From: Rhodococcus sp. 14-1411-2a | GTDB lineage: Bacteria > Actinomycetota > Actinomycetes > Mycobacteriales > Mycobacteriaceae | Assembly: GCF_002259485.1 (NCBI RefSeq) | Contig: NZ_NPGA01000008.1 | Location: 186,001 to 250,000, forward strand | Length of the DNA stretch: 64,000 nucleotides | Direction: 5' to 3' | In this document: in pieces, positions 34,300 through 43,600 of the stretch | How the letters are laid out: every line of letters starts with the position of its first letter | How positions within the stretch are numbered: the stretch's first letter is position 1 | Program-made: the position numbers and the translations under genes | Notes under the pieces: generated by a model | The model's input: the letters and a program-made list of their open reading frames with translations, nothing else | Database searches by the model: none | Told to the model about the DNA's origin: nothing

Positions 34300-36018
34300 A
34301 TGACACCCACCGACAATATCTACGACGTCGTCGTCATCGGGTCCGGTGCGGGTGGACTGTCGACCGCAATCGCGGCCGCTCGAGGTGGTGCCTCGGTCCT
34401 CGTCGTCGAGAAGGCCGATGTCTGCGGAGGTGCCACCGCATGGTCCGGCGGATGGATGTGGACACCGCGCACCATGTTCGCCCACGCCGCCGGGCTCCAT
34501 GAAGACCGCGAAACCCCCCGCACCTACCTCGAACACAGGCTCGGCGAGAACTTCGACGCCGCCAAAGTCGACGCCCTACTCGACGGTGCACCGGAAATGG
34601 TCGAATTCTTCGAGAAGAACACCGCGCTGCAGTTCGTCCCCGGTACACACGTCGCCGACATCCACGGCGACACCCCCGGAGCCGGCACCGGCAATCGTTC
34701 CGTGGCTCCCAAACCGGTCGACCTCCGCACGCTCGGACTCGACGTCGCGGTCCTCCTGCGGAGGCAACTCTACGAAACCTCTTTCCTCGGAATGGGAATC
34801 ATGGCCGGTCCCGATCTACAGGGATTCCTGCACGGCACCAGATCGGTGTCGGCGTTTGCGCATTGCGCCCGACGCGTCACCCGACACATGTTCGATCTAG
34901 CGACGAAACGCCGAGGACAGCATCTCGTCAACGGAACTGCACTGGTCGGTCGCTTGCTCCGGTCCGCGCTCGACTCCGATGTCGATATCAGAGTTCGCAC
35001 TGCAGCGACAGCTCTGATCACCGACGAGAGCGGACGCGTCGTGGGTGTTCGTCTCACCGGACCTGACGGTGCATACAGCGTGCACGCACGCAGCGGTGTC
35101 GTCCTGGCGACCGGCGGATTCACTCATGACCTCGATCGTTGTCGAGAGTTGTTCCCGCGCAGCCCGTCCGCCACCGAGCATCGCACCTTGACTCCGGGAA
35201 CGACGACGGGAGACGGAATCTCGCTCGGCGAATCGGCCGGTGGACGACTGGATACGTCACTCGCCTCGCCCGTTGCCTACTGCCCGGTTTCGATCATCAA
35301 GTACCGCAACGGAAAAGAAGGCGTATTTCCACACATCCTCGACCGCGGTAAGCCGGGGGTGATCGGCGTCCTCGCAGACGGACGACGATTCGTCAACGAG
35401 GCGCTGGGTTACCACGATTACACGCTGGCGATGATGGACACGGTTCCCGACAGCGAGGAAATCTGTTCGTGGTTGATCGCAGACCGACAGTACATTCGCT
35501 ACCTACCCCTCGGAATGGCCAAACCTTTCCCGATCCCCACCTGGCCGTATCTGCGGTCCGGCTACTTGCAGCGCGGGAAGACCGTGCGAGAGCTCGCCGA
35601 GAAGATCGGAGTGGACCCCGACGGTCTCGACAAGACCGTTGCCGCGTTCAACGAAGGTGCTCGCGACGGCGTCGATCCCGAATTCGGAAGGGGAACAACT
35701 GCATTCAATCGAGCATCCGGAGATGCATCGAATCCATGGCCAAATCCGTCGCTGGCCCCTCTCGAGAAGGGACCGTTCTACGCAGTGAAGGTCATACCGG
35801 GCAGCTTCGGCACGTTCTCCGGCCTGGTCACCGATGCGTTGTCACGGGTCCTCGATGCCCGCGACGAGCCGATTCCCGGCCTCTCGGCAGTGGGCGTCGA
35901 TCAAGCCAGTGTGATGGGCGGGCACTACCCCTCCGGAGGAATCAACCTCGGACCCGCGATGACATTCGGCTACCTCACCGGCCGCCGCCTCGCCACACAG
36001 ACAGGAACACCGTCATGA
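34300..36018 (+). CDS. FAD-dependent oxidoreductase, KstD/fumarate-reductase flavoprotein-like
   Basis: 572 residues. VVVIGSGAGGLSTAIAAARG is the N-terminal FAD-binding motif, and SVMGGHYPSGGINLGPAM plus TFGYLTGRRLA at the C-terminus are typical of the 3-ketosteroid dehydrogenase/fumarate reductase group. Such enzymes insert or reduce double bonds next to a carbonyl in a ring. In this operon it could dehydrogenate a cyclohexanone made by the upstream dehydrogenases, moving the ring toward aromatisation. Steroid degradation genes are not near. Confidence 0.87.
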   Translation: MTPTDNIYDVVVIGSGAGGLSTAIAAARGGASVLVVEKADVCGGATAWSGGWMWTPRTMFAHAAGLHEDRETPRTYLEHRLGENFDAAKVDALLDGAPEMVEFFEKNTALQFVPGTHVADIHGDTPGAGTGNRSVAPKPVDLRTLGLDVAVLLRRQLYETSFLGMGIMAGPDLQGFLHGTRSVSAFAHCARRVTRHMFDLATKRRGQHLVNGTALVGRLLRSALDSDVDIRVRTAATALITDESGRVVGVRLTGPDGAYSVHARSGVVLATGGFTHDLDRCRELFPRSPSATEHRTLTPGTTTGDGISLGESAGGRLDTSLASPVAYCPVSIIKYRNGKEGVFPHILDRGKPGVIGVLADGRRFVNEALGYHDYTLAMMDTVPDSEEICSWLIADRQYIRYLPLGMAKPFPIPTWPYLRSGYLQRGKTVRELAEKIGVDPDGLDKTVAAFNEGARDGVDPEFGRGTTAFNRASGDASNPWPNPSLAPLEKGPFYAVKVIPGSFGTFSGLVTDALSRVLDARDEPIPGLSAVGVDQASVMGGHYPSGGINLGPAMTFGYLTGRRLATQTGTPS

Positions 36019-36824
36019 CGCCACCTCTGGGTCTCGCCGCGCTCACCGTGCTCGACACTGCACCGCTCGAACAAGTGACGCTGGCCGAAAAGCACGGCTT
36101 CGACACCATCGGTATCCGACTGCTACCTGCCTCCCCTGGAACCACGGCCTACCCGCTGCACGAGAACTCAGCGGATCTCGACGAACTGGTCAGGCGCCTG
36201 ACGGACTCCGCGGTCACGGTCTTCGACCTCGAAATCGTCCGGCTTGGAGAGGATTTCCGGGTTTCCGACTACGAGAAGTTCGTCGCTGCCGGTGCCCGCC
36301 TCGGAGCACACGCAGTGTTGGTCGGCGGTGATGACCACGACCGATCACGGCTCACCGACTCCTACGCACAGTTCGCGGCGCTGTGCGCCGACTACTCGAT
36401 GGTGGCCAGCCTCGAATTCATGCCCTGGACAGCGGTACCCGATGCCCGCGCCGCACTCGAGGTCGTCTCGCAGGCAGACGGTCCCGGCCGAAGCATCCTC
36501 GTCGACGCCCTTCACGTGGACCGTTCGGCGACGACGCTGGCCGATCTGGCCGAGATCCCCCGGGACTGGCTGCACTATGCCCAACTCTGCGATGGACGTG
36601 TCCCGGCGCCCACAGAAACGGCCGAACTCATTCGCCACGCCCGCGAGGAGAGACTCGTCCCGGGCACCGGCGGCATCGACCTCGATGGAATCTGGGCGAC
36701 GCTACCTGGCGACCTCCCCGTCAGCATCGAGCTACCCAACGAGCCACTGCGCCAGAAGCTCGGAACCGACGACTGGCTCGATTCCCTGGTGTCGGCTGCA
36801 CAGGAGTTGCTCGCTCGCAGATGA
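36015..36824 (+). CDS. Sugar-phosphate isomerase/AP-endonuclease-2-fold TIM barrel (dehydroshikimate dehydratase-like candidate)
   Basis: 269 residues overlapping the FAD gene by 4 bp (ATGA). The xylose-isomerase-like barrel has metal-ligand candidates Glu in VASLEFMPWTA, Asp in ILVDALHVDR, Asp or Gln in YAQLCDGRV and Glu in VSIELPNE. The same fold includes IolE, hydroxypyruvate isomerase and AsbF/QsuB-type 3-dehydroshikimate dehydratase. In a shikimate-like cluster the dehydratase activity, giving protocatechuate, is attractive but unproven. It is the last gene before the hairpin repeat. Confidence 0.8.
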   Translation: MTPPLGLAALTVLDTAPLEQVTLAEKHGFDTIGIRLLPASPGTTAYPLHENSADLDELVRRLTDSAVTVFDLEIVRLGEDFRVSDYEKFVAAGARLGAHAVLVGGDDHDRSRLTDSYAQFAALCADYSMVASLEFMPWTAVPDARAALEVVSQADGPGRSILVDALHVDRSATTLADLAEIPRDWLHYAQLCDGRVPAPTETAELIRHAREERLVPGTGGIDLDGIWATLPGDLPVSIELPNEPLRQKLGTDDWLDSLVSAAQELLARR

Positions 36825-36839
36825 GGCTCGTTGAAGGCG

Positions 36840-36907
36840 GATCAGCTCCCCCGTTTCGGAAACCCGACTCCGATCGGCGTCGGGTTTACAGAAGCGAGGA
36901 GCTGATC
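36840..36907. repeat. Structured intergenic repeat, copy 3
   Basis: The best-formed copy. The outer 10-bp stem is GATCAGCTCC (36840-36849) with GGAGCTGATC (36898-36907). The inner 9-bp stem is AAACCCGAC (36860-36868) with GTCGGGTTT (36879-36887). The loop TCCGATCGGC is part of the core shared with the other copies. It lies 16 bp after the stop of the catabolic operon and may end transcription there. Confidence 0.82.
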
Positions 36908-36949
36908 TGCTGCAGGGTGCCGCGAGCGCAACAACAGGATCGGAGAGGG

Positions 36950-36990
36950 GAGCCTCCTCACGGGATCGATCCGTTGACCGCTCGCTTGCA
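36950..36990 (-). other. tRNA-3'-half-like scar, site B
   Basis: Minus strand: GCAAGCGAGCGGTCAACGG, TCGATCCCGTG and AGGAGGCTC, matching site C at 37 of 41 positions. The homology with site C also runs past the acceptor end (GGATCGGAG on the plus strand). It stands just after the hairpin repeat at the far end of the 26.2-36.8 kb cluster; site A stands at the near end in the same orientation. The pair could be the two ends of an old insertion. Confidence 0.55.
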
Positions 36991-37056
36991 GTGGGTCGTA
37001 CCCGCGCTTGTCGAGCCGGTGTCGCGTGGCGTCGAAGCGTTTGGGACGATTCGGAC

Positions 37057-38037
37057 ATGACGACGAACCGGCAGACGCCCTCCGGCCATGGTGACAAGGA
37101 GCAGGATCGACCCGGACTCGATGAAGTTGTCAGGGGGCGGCCGCCGGCGACGGAATTGGCGGCCAACGTCGTGCGCGGCGGTCTGATCGGTCTGGCGGAA
37201 ACGGTTCCCGGGGTCTCGGGCGGCACGGTCGCCCTGGTCACCGGCATCTACACCAGGGCAATCGCGTCGGCGAAGCATCTGACGGACATCCCCAAGGCCG
37301 TGGTGACACGGTCCGACGTGCGCGCCGAGGTCCGTCAGGTCGATTGGTGGCTGCTCGTCACGGTCGGCGTCGGCATGCTGTTGATGGTGTTCTCGGTGGC
37401 GGGGATCATGGCGGCTTTCGTCACGGATCAGCCCGTCTACTCCAAGGCGCTGTTCATGGGCATGATCGCGATGTCGGTGGCGATCCCGTTCATGGAGGTC
37501 AATCGTGGCGCTTTCCCCACCACCCGGTCCCGACTGTCTGCCGTGGTTCTGTTCGTCGTTCTTGCTGTCGGGGTTGTCGTTCTCACGTCGTTACCCGGGG
37601 TCGAGTCGTCGAATCCGTCGTTGATTCTGGTGTTCTTCGCCGCGACCATCGCAATATGTGCGCTCGTGCTGCCAGGCGTTTCGGGGTCGTTCTTTCTGCT
37701 TGTCATCGGCCTGTATGCGCCGACGCTCACGGCCGTCGACGAGCGGAACCTGACATACCTGGCTGTGTTCGCCCTGGGCGCTCTGGTGGGGTTGGTCAGC
37801 TTCGTTCGGGTGCTCGAGTGGTTGCTGGCGAACTACCACGATCTGGCGATGGTCGCCGCTGCCGGCCTGCTGTTGGGGTCGTTGCGTGCACTGTGGCCGT
37901 GGCAGGGCGAGAACAGAGAGCTGCTGGCCGTCGGCAACGAATGGCCCGCTGCATTGGGATTGTTCGCCGTCGGAGTCGCGGTCGTCGCTGTGGTCGCCAT
38001 CGCTCAGCGGCGACTGGCAGCCACGCGTATGTCCTGA
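37057..38037 (+). CDS. DUF368 / PopT-type polyprenyl-phosphate transporter
   Basis: 326 residues from ATG 37057; the upstream part of the frame overlaps tRNA-like site B and is not coding. About eight membrane segments are visible. The two inverted copies of the family motif are ETVPGVSGGTVALVTGIY near residue 50 and LVLPGVSGSFFLLVIGLY near residue 215. DUF368 proteins (PopT) were shown in Gram-positive and other bacteria to recycle undecaprenyl phosphate across the membrane. Here it is probably a core envelope gene between accessory segments. Confidence 0.9.
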   Translation: MTTNRQTPSGHGDKEQDRPGLDEVVRGRPPATELAANVVRGGLIGLAETVPGVSGGTVALVTGIYTRAIASAKHLTDIPKAVVTRSDVRAEVRQVDWWLLVTVGVGMLLMVFSVAGIMAAFVTDQPVYSKALFMGMIAMSVAIPFMEVNRGAFPTTRSRLSAVVLFVVLAVGVVVLTSLPGVESSNPSLILVFFAATIAICALVLPGVSGSFFLLVIGLYAPTLTAVDERNLTYLAVFALGALVGLVSFVRVLEWLLANYHDLAMVAAAGLLLGSLRALWPWQGENRELLAVGNEWPAALGLFAVGVAVVAVVAIAQRRLAATRMS

Positions 38038-38187
38038 CCGTAACGGCAGGCGTAGCCGACCATCCACGCACCTCGTCGGAATCCGCACCGCCTGCAGGTG
38101 CCGTGAATTCCCACGAGGGGCGTATGTGTTCGCAAACCCTCCACACAGACTCAAAACTCCGACCCCAGCAGCGGGATCGGAGCAGTG

Positions 38188-38229
38188 GAGCCTCCTAACG
38201 GGATTGAACCGTTGACCGCTCGCTTACAA
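38188..38229 (-). other. tRNA-Thr(TGT)-like 3' half, site C (putative att site)
   Basis: Minus strand reads TTGTAAGCGAGCGGTC, AACGG-TTCAATC-CCGTT and AGGAGGC-T-CCA. This is a complete T-arm (5-bp stem, 7-nt loop), acceptor 3' strand, discriminator and encoded CCA. Homology starts at the anticodon (TGT in loop CTTGTAA); the 5' half is absent, and the bases before it pair poorly. Such 3' halves are left by tyrosine-recombinase integration into tRNA genes. It lies in the 430-bp gene-free gap between the PopT gene and the HEPN gene, at the start of an accessory region. Confidence 0.6.
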
Positions 38230-38467
38230 GTATGTTGCGAGACAACCAGATACGTCCGCATGGAACCATCACAGATACTCTGACCTGCGTCAATCGTCCA
38301 ACCAGCACCACCCGAATCCACCGTCGTAAGTCCCGACATGTGACACGCTCGTGACACCGAAGAGCAAGGCATCAGCGACCGCACCCCGCACGCAACTACC
38401 GATGGCGATTCGTCAGCACGGCATTGCGTCGAAGATTTTGTCGGGCCCCGCCTGCACACTGTCTGTC

Positions 38468-40354
38468 ATGGTCACAGATCCCCACCCGCCCGATCCTGGC
38501 GAGGATCGAAAAGTTAACCAGCTGAATGCTGAATCAGAGGAGTCATCCAAACCCGACGACGAGAAGCTTCATCAAGCGGCGGACGCCCTCGATAGCGTGG
38601 CGGAACACGATTCTGAGTACCGCCGATACGCCGCTGCTCGTGATGTCTTCGTCGACCACCGTATGGTCGACGATGAGAGCGATGACACCGACAGCGGCAA
38701 CCACCTCACCTTGGAGCACCGCGCTGCATGGTGGTCGCTGCGGTACCAACTTGATTTCGATAGGTCGTCGGGAAGCGAACGCGTTCGATTGCTCCCCGAG
38801 TTCCGCGGACCCGACAGCACCAACCCACCCGACACCAGGTCAGTGGACTCAACCATCGTTGCCACGTGGAGAGGTCTCGCAGGACTCGTCCAGCACGCCC
38901 CGACCCGAGCACGACTTCACCACTTGCTCTTCCAGGTCGGCAGCGGGGACAGACTCAACCACGCGCGTGCCGCAATCGCCGCCTACATCGACGCGTCCGC
39001 ACTAGAAGCGCGCAACTACGACGCCGTTGCGGATTGCCGGGCTGCTATCCGGCTCAGTCGGGCTATCAACGACGACACAACATTGAGTACGTCCATCGAC
39101 CAGCTCTGCGTCCTCGTCGAGCGGCTCCTCGGACAGGACGATCCACCGTTCGGGTCCGTGGTCGGCGCGCTGATCACGCTCACTGGAGAAGGCAGTCCGG
39201 GAACCACTACGCGCTTGTTGGCCACAGCCGAGAAGAAGTGGCCCGACCCGACTCAACGAGACCGCATCCTCAACCTCGCCCTCGAATCCGCCACGTCACC
39301 TTCGGAGCGCGCCGAAATCTGGCGACGCCGAGTCCACACCTTCCTCGACCGGGCGGACAGCGAAACCAACAACATCATGAAAGCCACCCGCCTCCACCAG
39401 GCGGTCGAACTGGCAGAGCGCTCAAATGACCCAGCGCTTCGCAACGAAGCCACCGTCCGCCTCCAACAGGTCCGAGAGCTCGACCTGGAAATGATGCACC
39501 TCACCGCATCGTCGCGTCAGTTCCAGGAAGAGTGGGACTCGTGCGTCGACGCAGTTCTCGGCACCGACACATCGACGAGACCGACCGCCGAAGCCGGAGA
39601 TGCGCCCGACGAACCCTCAGCAAACTGGTCGGAGGCGCTGTCGGCGTTCGCATCGTTCACCACAGTCACTGGACCCATCGCCACCACCGAGCGCCGCGTC
39701 CGAGAGCAATACGCCCTCGCTCCTCTGACCGCCCTATTCTCGACTCAACTGCAGACTCCAGAGGGTTTGCCACTCTGGGCCCCAACGACCGACGCGGAAC
39801 GTCTCGACATGGACATGGTGAAGTGGGAAACCCAGCTCCTCGGTCATTGGGCACCAATCTTCGCCGCCGCGCTCCATGAGATCGTCCACCGCTTCGGCAC
39901 GCCGCCGGCCGAGAACCTGCACCATGTGCTCAACATTGGTCCCGCGATGACCAGCGACACCTCGACTCGGTTGTGCCGCGCACTGTTTCGCTTCTGGTCG
40001 GGCGACCCGGAAGCGGCCGCGTACACCACAACCCCAGTGATCGAGTCAATGCTCCGCACTGCAGTACTTGCCGCCGACCAAGGCATATATCGACTGCAAC
40101 AGGGACAGTCGCCAGGCCAATACGTCGGCCTGGGAGTCATGTTGAACCTTTTCTGCACCGAGTACGACGTCCCCGAAGACGATCGTCGGATGTTCAACGC
40201 CATATGCAATCACCCAGCCGGCTGGAATACCCGAAACCTTCTCGCACACGGCTACGTGAAAAACGTCGACTCCGGTGTCGCCGCGGTACTCATCCACATC
40301 GCCCTGCGAATCGTGGTCCTGGCCGCGAATAAAACGCAACCGACACATGAATGA
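38468..40354 (+). CDS. HEPN-motif protein (DUF4209-like C-terminus), putative defence protein
   Basis: 628 residues from ATG 38468. The first ~100 residues are very acidic (EESEESSKPDD-type composition). The middle is alpha-helical with TPR-like repeats of no clear family. The C-terminus has WNTRNLLAHGYVKN: RNLLAH (about residues 589-594) fits the RX4-6H active site of HEPN ribonucleases and the RN...HG ending of DUF4209 proteins. No membrane segments. It is followed after 273 bp by a nuclease-helicase gene on the same strand, suggesting a two-gene defence cassette. Function is inferred from the motif and context only. Confidence 0.6.
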   Translation: MVTDPHPPDPGEDRKVNQLNAESEESSKPDDEKLHQAADALDSVAEHDSEYRRYAAARDVFVDHRMVDDESDDTDSGNHLTLEHRAAWWSLRYQLDFDRSSGSERVRLLPEFRGPDSTNPPDTRSVDSTIVATWRGLAGLVQHAPTRARLHHLLFQVGSGDRLNHARAAIAAYIDASALEARNYDAVADCRAAIRLSRAINDDTTLSTSIDQLCVLVERLLGQDDPPFGSVVGALITLTGEGSPGTTTRLLATAEKKWPDPTQRDRILNLALESATSPSERAEIWRRRVHTFLDRADSETNNIMKATRLHQAVELAERSNDPALRNEATVRLQQVRELDLEMMHLTASSRQFQEEWDSCVDAVLGTDTSTRPTAEAGDAPDEPSANWSEALSAFASFTTVTGPIATTERRVREQYALAPLTALFSTQLQTPEGLPLWAPTTDAERLDMDMVKWETQLLGHWAPIFAAALHEIVHRFGTPPAENLHHVLNIGPAMTSDTSTRLCRALFRFWSGDPEAAAYTTTPVIESMLRTAVLAADQGIYRLQQGQSPGQYVGLGVMLNLFCTEYDVPEDDRRMFNAICNHPAGWNTRNLLAHGYVKNVDSGVAAVLIHIALRIVVLAANKTQPTHE

Positions 40355-40627
40355 CGACTCCGGTCGCGATCGATCACGATCCGTGCGTGCATGCGTGCAT
40401 GCGTGCGGAGACGATGCCGCGGAGCGCGGCTTAGTCGTAAAATACTACTTCGGCATTGGCTTTCATGGCGCGGGCGCTCGTACTTGCGGCCGTCCACTGT
40501 TCGCTGCGATTCCTGCGACACACCTACAAAGCTGTCACGCCCACCGGACTTGCTCACGTGCGCCAAAGTGGGTTCGTATAGGCGCAGGTGCGCGCCTGAT
40601 CGCGAGCTCTAGCTTCGGGTCAAACCC
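40355..40627. other. Gene-free gap with GCATGC-rich low-complexity stretch
   Basis: 273 bp between the HEPN gene and the nuclease-helicase gene. At 40383-40407 it contains a short alternating repeat of GCGTGCAT units, which is self-complementary and might be a protein-binding or structured site. No convincing reading frame with an RBS was seen; the promoter of the helicase gene is presumably here. Confidence 0.4.
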
Positions 40628-43600
40628 GTGAAGGAAACGAGCCTGTCGGCAAGGACGGTTAACGTCTCCAGGATGGGCACATTCGCCACCCTGTACGGCA
40701 ACCTCTCCAAGGACAACCACATCCGGGGCAGGCAGTTCGAACGCATCTGCAAGTGGTACCTCGAGAACGACGCGTACTACCGACAAACCGTTCGCAATGT
40801 CTGGCTCTGGGACGACTGGGAGCACAGATGGGGCAGCGACTCCGGTATCGACCTCGTGGTCGAAGACAACGAAGGAAAACTCTGGGCGGTACAGGCGAAG
40901 GCATATGCCTCAGATCGCGCCGTCACAAAGAACGACGTCGACAAGTTCCTGTCCGAGTCGTCCAGGAGGCGGTTCCACTATCGCCTCCTCATCGCAACCA
41001 CTGACCGGATACACCACGTCGCGCGGAGAACTATCGAGCCCCAGGAGAAACCGGTTGGCTTGATCGGCCTTGCCGACCTCCAAACTGCCGACATCGACTG
41101 GGCGGAGTCCCCGGACCTCCTACATCCCATCCCATCACCGCAGCCGGCCCTACCGCGCGATCACCAGACCGAAGCGGTCGACAACGTCGTGGACGGCTTC
41201 CAGAACGCCGATCGTGGTCAGCTCGTCATGGCGTGCGGTACAGGAAAGACACTCACGTCTCTGTTCATCAAGCAAGAACTTCACGCGCAGCGAACATTGG
41301 TTCTGTTGCCGTCCTTGTCCCTGCTGAAGCAGACGATGGCGGTATGGAGGACGAACGCGACCGAACCGTTCGAGGCGCTACCAGTCTGCTCCGATGAAAC
41401 CGTCACCCAGGACGACGCAGCCTTGACGTCCACCAGCGAACTGTGCCTCCCAGTCCAGAACGACCCCGCCGAGATCGCCGAGTTCCTTCAACGCAGTGGA
41501 CCACGTGTGGTGTTTTCGACGTATCAGTCCTCGCCGCAGATCGCGAAAGCATTCACCCTCGGACAAGTCCCGCATTTCGACCTGGCCATCGCGGACGAGA
41601 GTCACCGTGTCGCGGGCGACGAATCGACCGTATTCGCAACGATTCTCGACTCGAACGCCATCGCAGCCCGCCGGCGGCTGTTCATGACGGCGACACCGCG
41701 CTACTACACCGGACGGGTGCTGACGGCGGCGCGTGGCTCGGAGATGGAAGTCGCGTCGATGGACGACGCCACGAAATTCGGGGAGGTGTTCCACCGTCTG
41801 AGTTACGGAGAAGCCATTCGACGCGGACTACTCACTGATTACCAAGTCACTGTCGTCGGGGTCGACAACTCGACATTTCGTGAGTGGGCGACCAACGGCG
41901 TTCTGGTCCGGCGAGAGGAACAGAGCACCGACGCGCGAACCCTGGCCAGCCAGATCGGACTTGCGAAAGCGATGCGAAAATACGACCTTCGCCGCGTGAT
42001 CAGCTTCCACTCCCGTGTGCTCCGCGCCAGGCGATTTGCCGCCGAAATGCCCGAGATCCTCGAATGGATGCCTGAAGAGCAGCGGCCGCCGGGAGCATTG
42101 TGGACCGGGTTCGCTTCCGGTGAAATGTCTTCCGGTGAGCGACACGTCCGCCTTCAACGTCTTCGTCACCTCGATGACGACGAGCGCGGCTTGCTGACGA
42201 ACGCGCGGTGTCTCGGCGAGGGTGTCGACGTCCCCACCCTCGACGGCATCGCCTTTATCGACCCGAGGGGCTCGGAGGTAGACATCGTTCAGGCCGTCGG
42301 GCGGGCAATTCGGCTGGCCGAGAACAAAACCGTCGGAACCATTGTCATTCCCGTATTCATCGACACCGCCGCAGATCCCGAAACCGCGCTCAAAGATTCA
42401 TCGTTCAAGTCTGTCTGGCGTGTCGTTATTGCTCTGCGCTCTCACGACGAACAGATGGCGCAGCAGATCGACGAAATGCGCCGTGAACTCGGCCGCACAG
42501 GTGGGCGCGCACGCATTCCGGACAAGATCCACCTGGACGTGGCGCACACCGTCGGGAAGGCATTCGTCGACGCGTTCGATGTTCGTTTGATCGAGAAGAC
42601 TAGTGCCCCCTGGCATTTCTGGTACGGGATGCTGGAGCAATACGCCGCAGACAAGGGCACCTCAAGAGTGGCCGTCGACTACGTCGTCGACGGATACGCA
42701 CTCGGGCAATGGGCAAGCGTCCAAAGGATCGCGCTGACCAACAAGACCCTCAGCGATGACAGGCGGTCCGCGCTGGATCGACTTCCCGGGTGGGCATGGG
42801 ACGTACTGGCAGATCAATGGAGTACGTGGATCCAACTCATGGAGCAGTTCGTAGCCGAACATGGTCACGCCGACGTTCCATTTCCCTACGCGGTCGGCGA
42901 CTCGAACCTCCGGAGCTGGGTCGCGACTCAGCGTGGTCTGCACAAGCGTGGTCGGTTGTCAGAGGAAAGGACACGGGAACTCGAAGCGCTCGCTGGTTGG
43001 GTGTGGGATACCCGCGAGGACACCTGGGCGCGGAACTACCAAGCACTGAAGGCGTTTGCCGCACGAATGGGCCGCGCTCAGCCGTCGCCGCGGCTGGTGG
43101 AGGACGGTGTCAGACTGGGGCAGTGGGTGGCCGCGCAGCGCACCAACCGCGACGACTTATCGTCGGAGCGGGTCCGACTCCTCGAGGCACTGCCGGGATG
43201 GTCGTGGGCACCACAGGCCGAGAAGTGGGACCGCGGCTACAAATTTCTTACGGCCTTCGTCGCGCGAGAAGGCCATGCTCGCGTTCCTAACACGCACGTG
43301 GAGAACGGCTTTCGGCTCGGTAAGTGGGTCACCGTCCAACGAGGCAATCAGAGAAATCTGTCTGCGAGCGATCTAGATCGCCTACAATCGCTGCCCGGTT
43401 GGGTGTGGGATTCGCGAGCCGCGATGTGGCAGCAGAAGCTCGAACTGCTCAGGCAGTATCAACGGCGGGAGGGCCATGCGCTAGTACCGCAGGGATTCAA
43501 GGAAGACGGCGTGCAACTCGGCGGTTGGGTTCTAGCACAAAGGAATAACCGCGCCAGCATTGTTCAGGAACGTCGGGAGCACCTGGAAGCGGTTCCAGGA

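Noticed and set aside
34300-36018. A steroid-degradation gene (kstD)
   Set aside because: The protein is KstD-like, but no other steroid gene is near and the operon points to hydroaromatic acids.
38188-38229. A functional tRNA-Thr gene
   Set aside because: Only the 3' half from the anticodon onward is present; no D-arm or 5' acceptor strand could be found upstream.
40383-40407. Possible CRISPR or tandem-repeat array (GCGTGCAT units)
   Set aside because: Only about three 8-bp units without spacers; simple low-complexity sequence.
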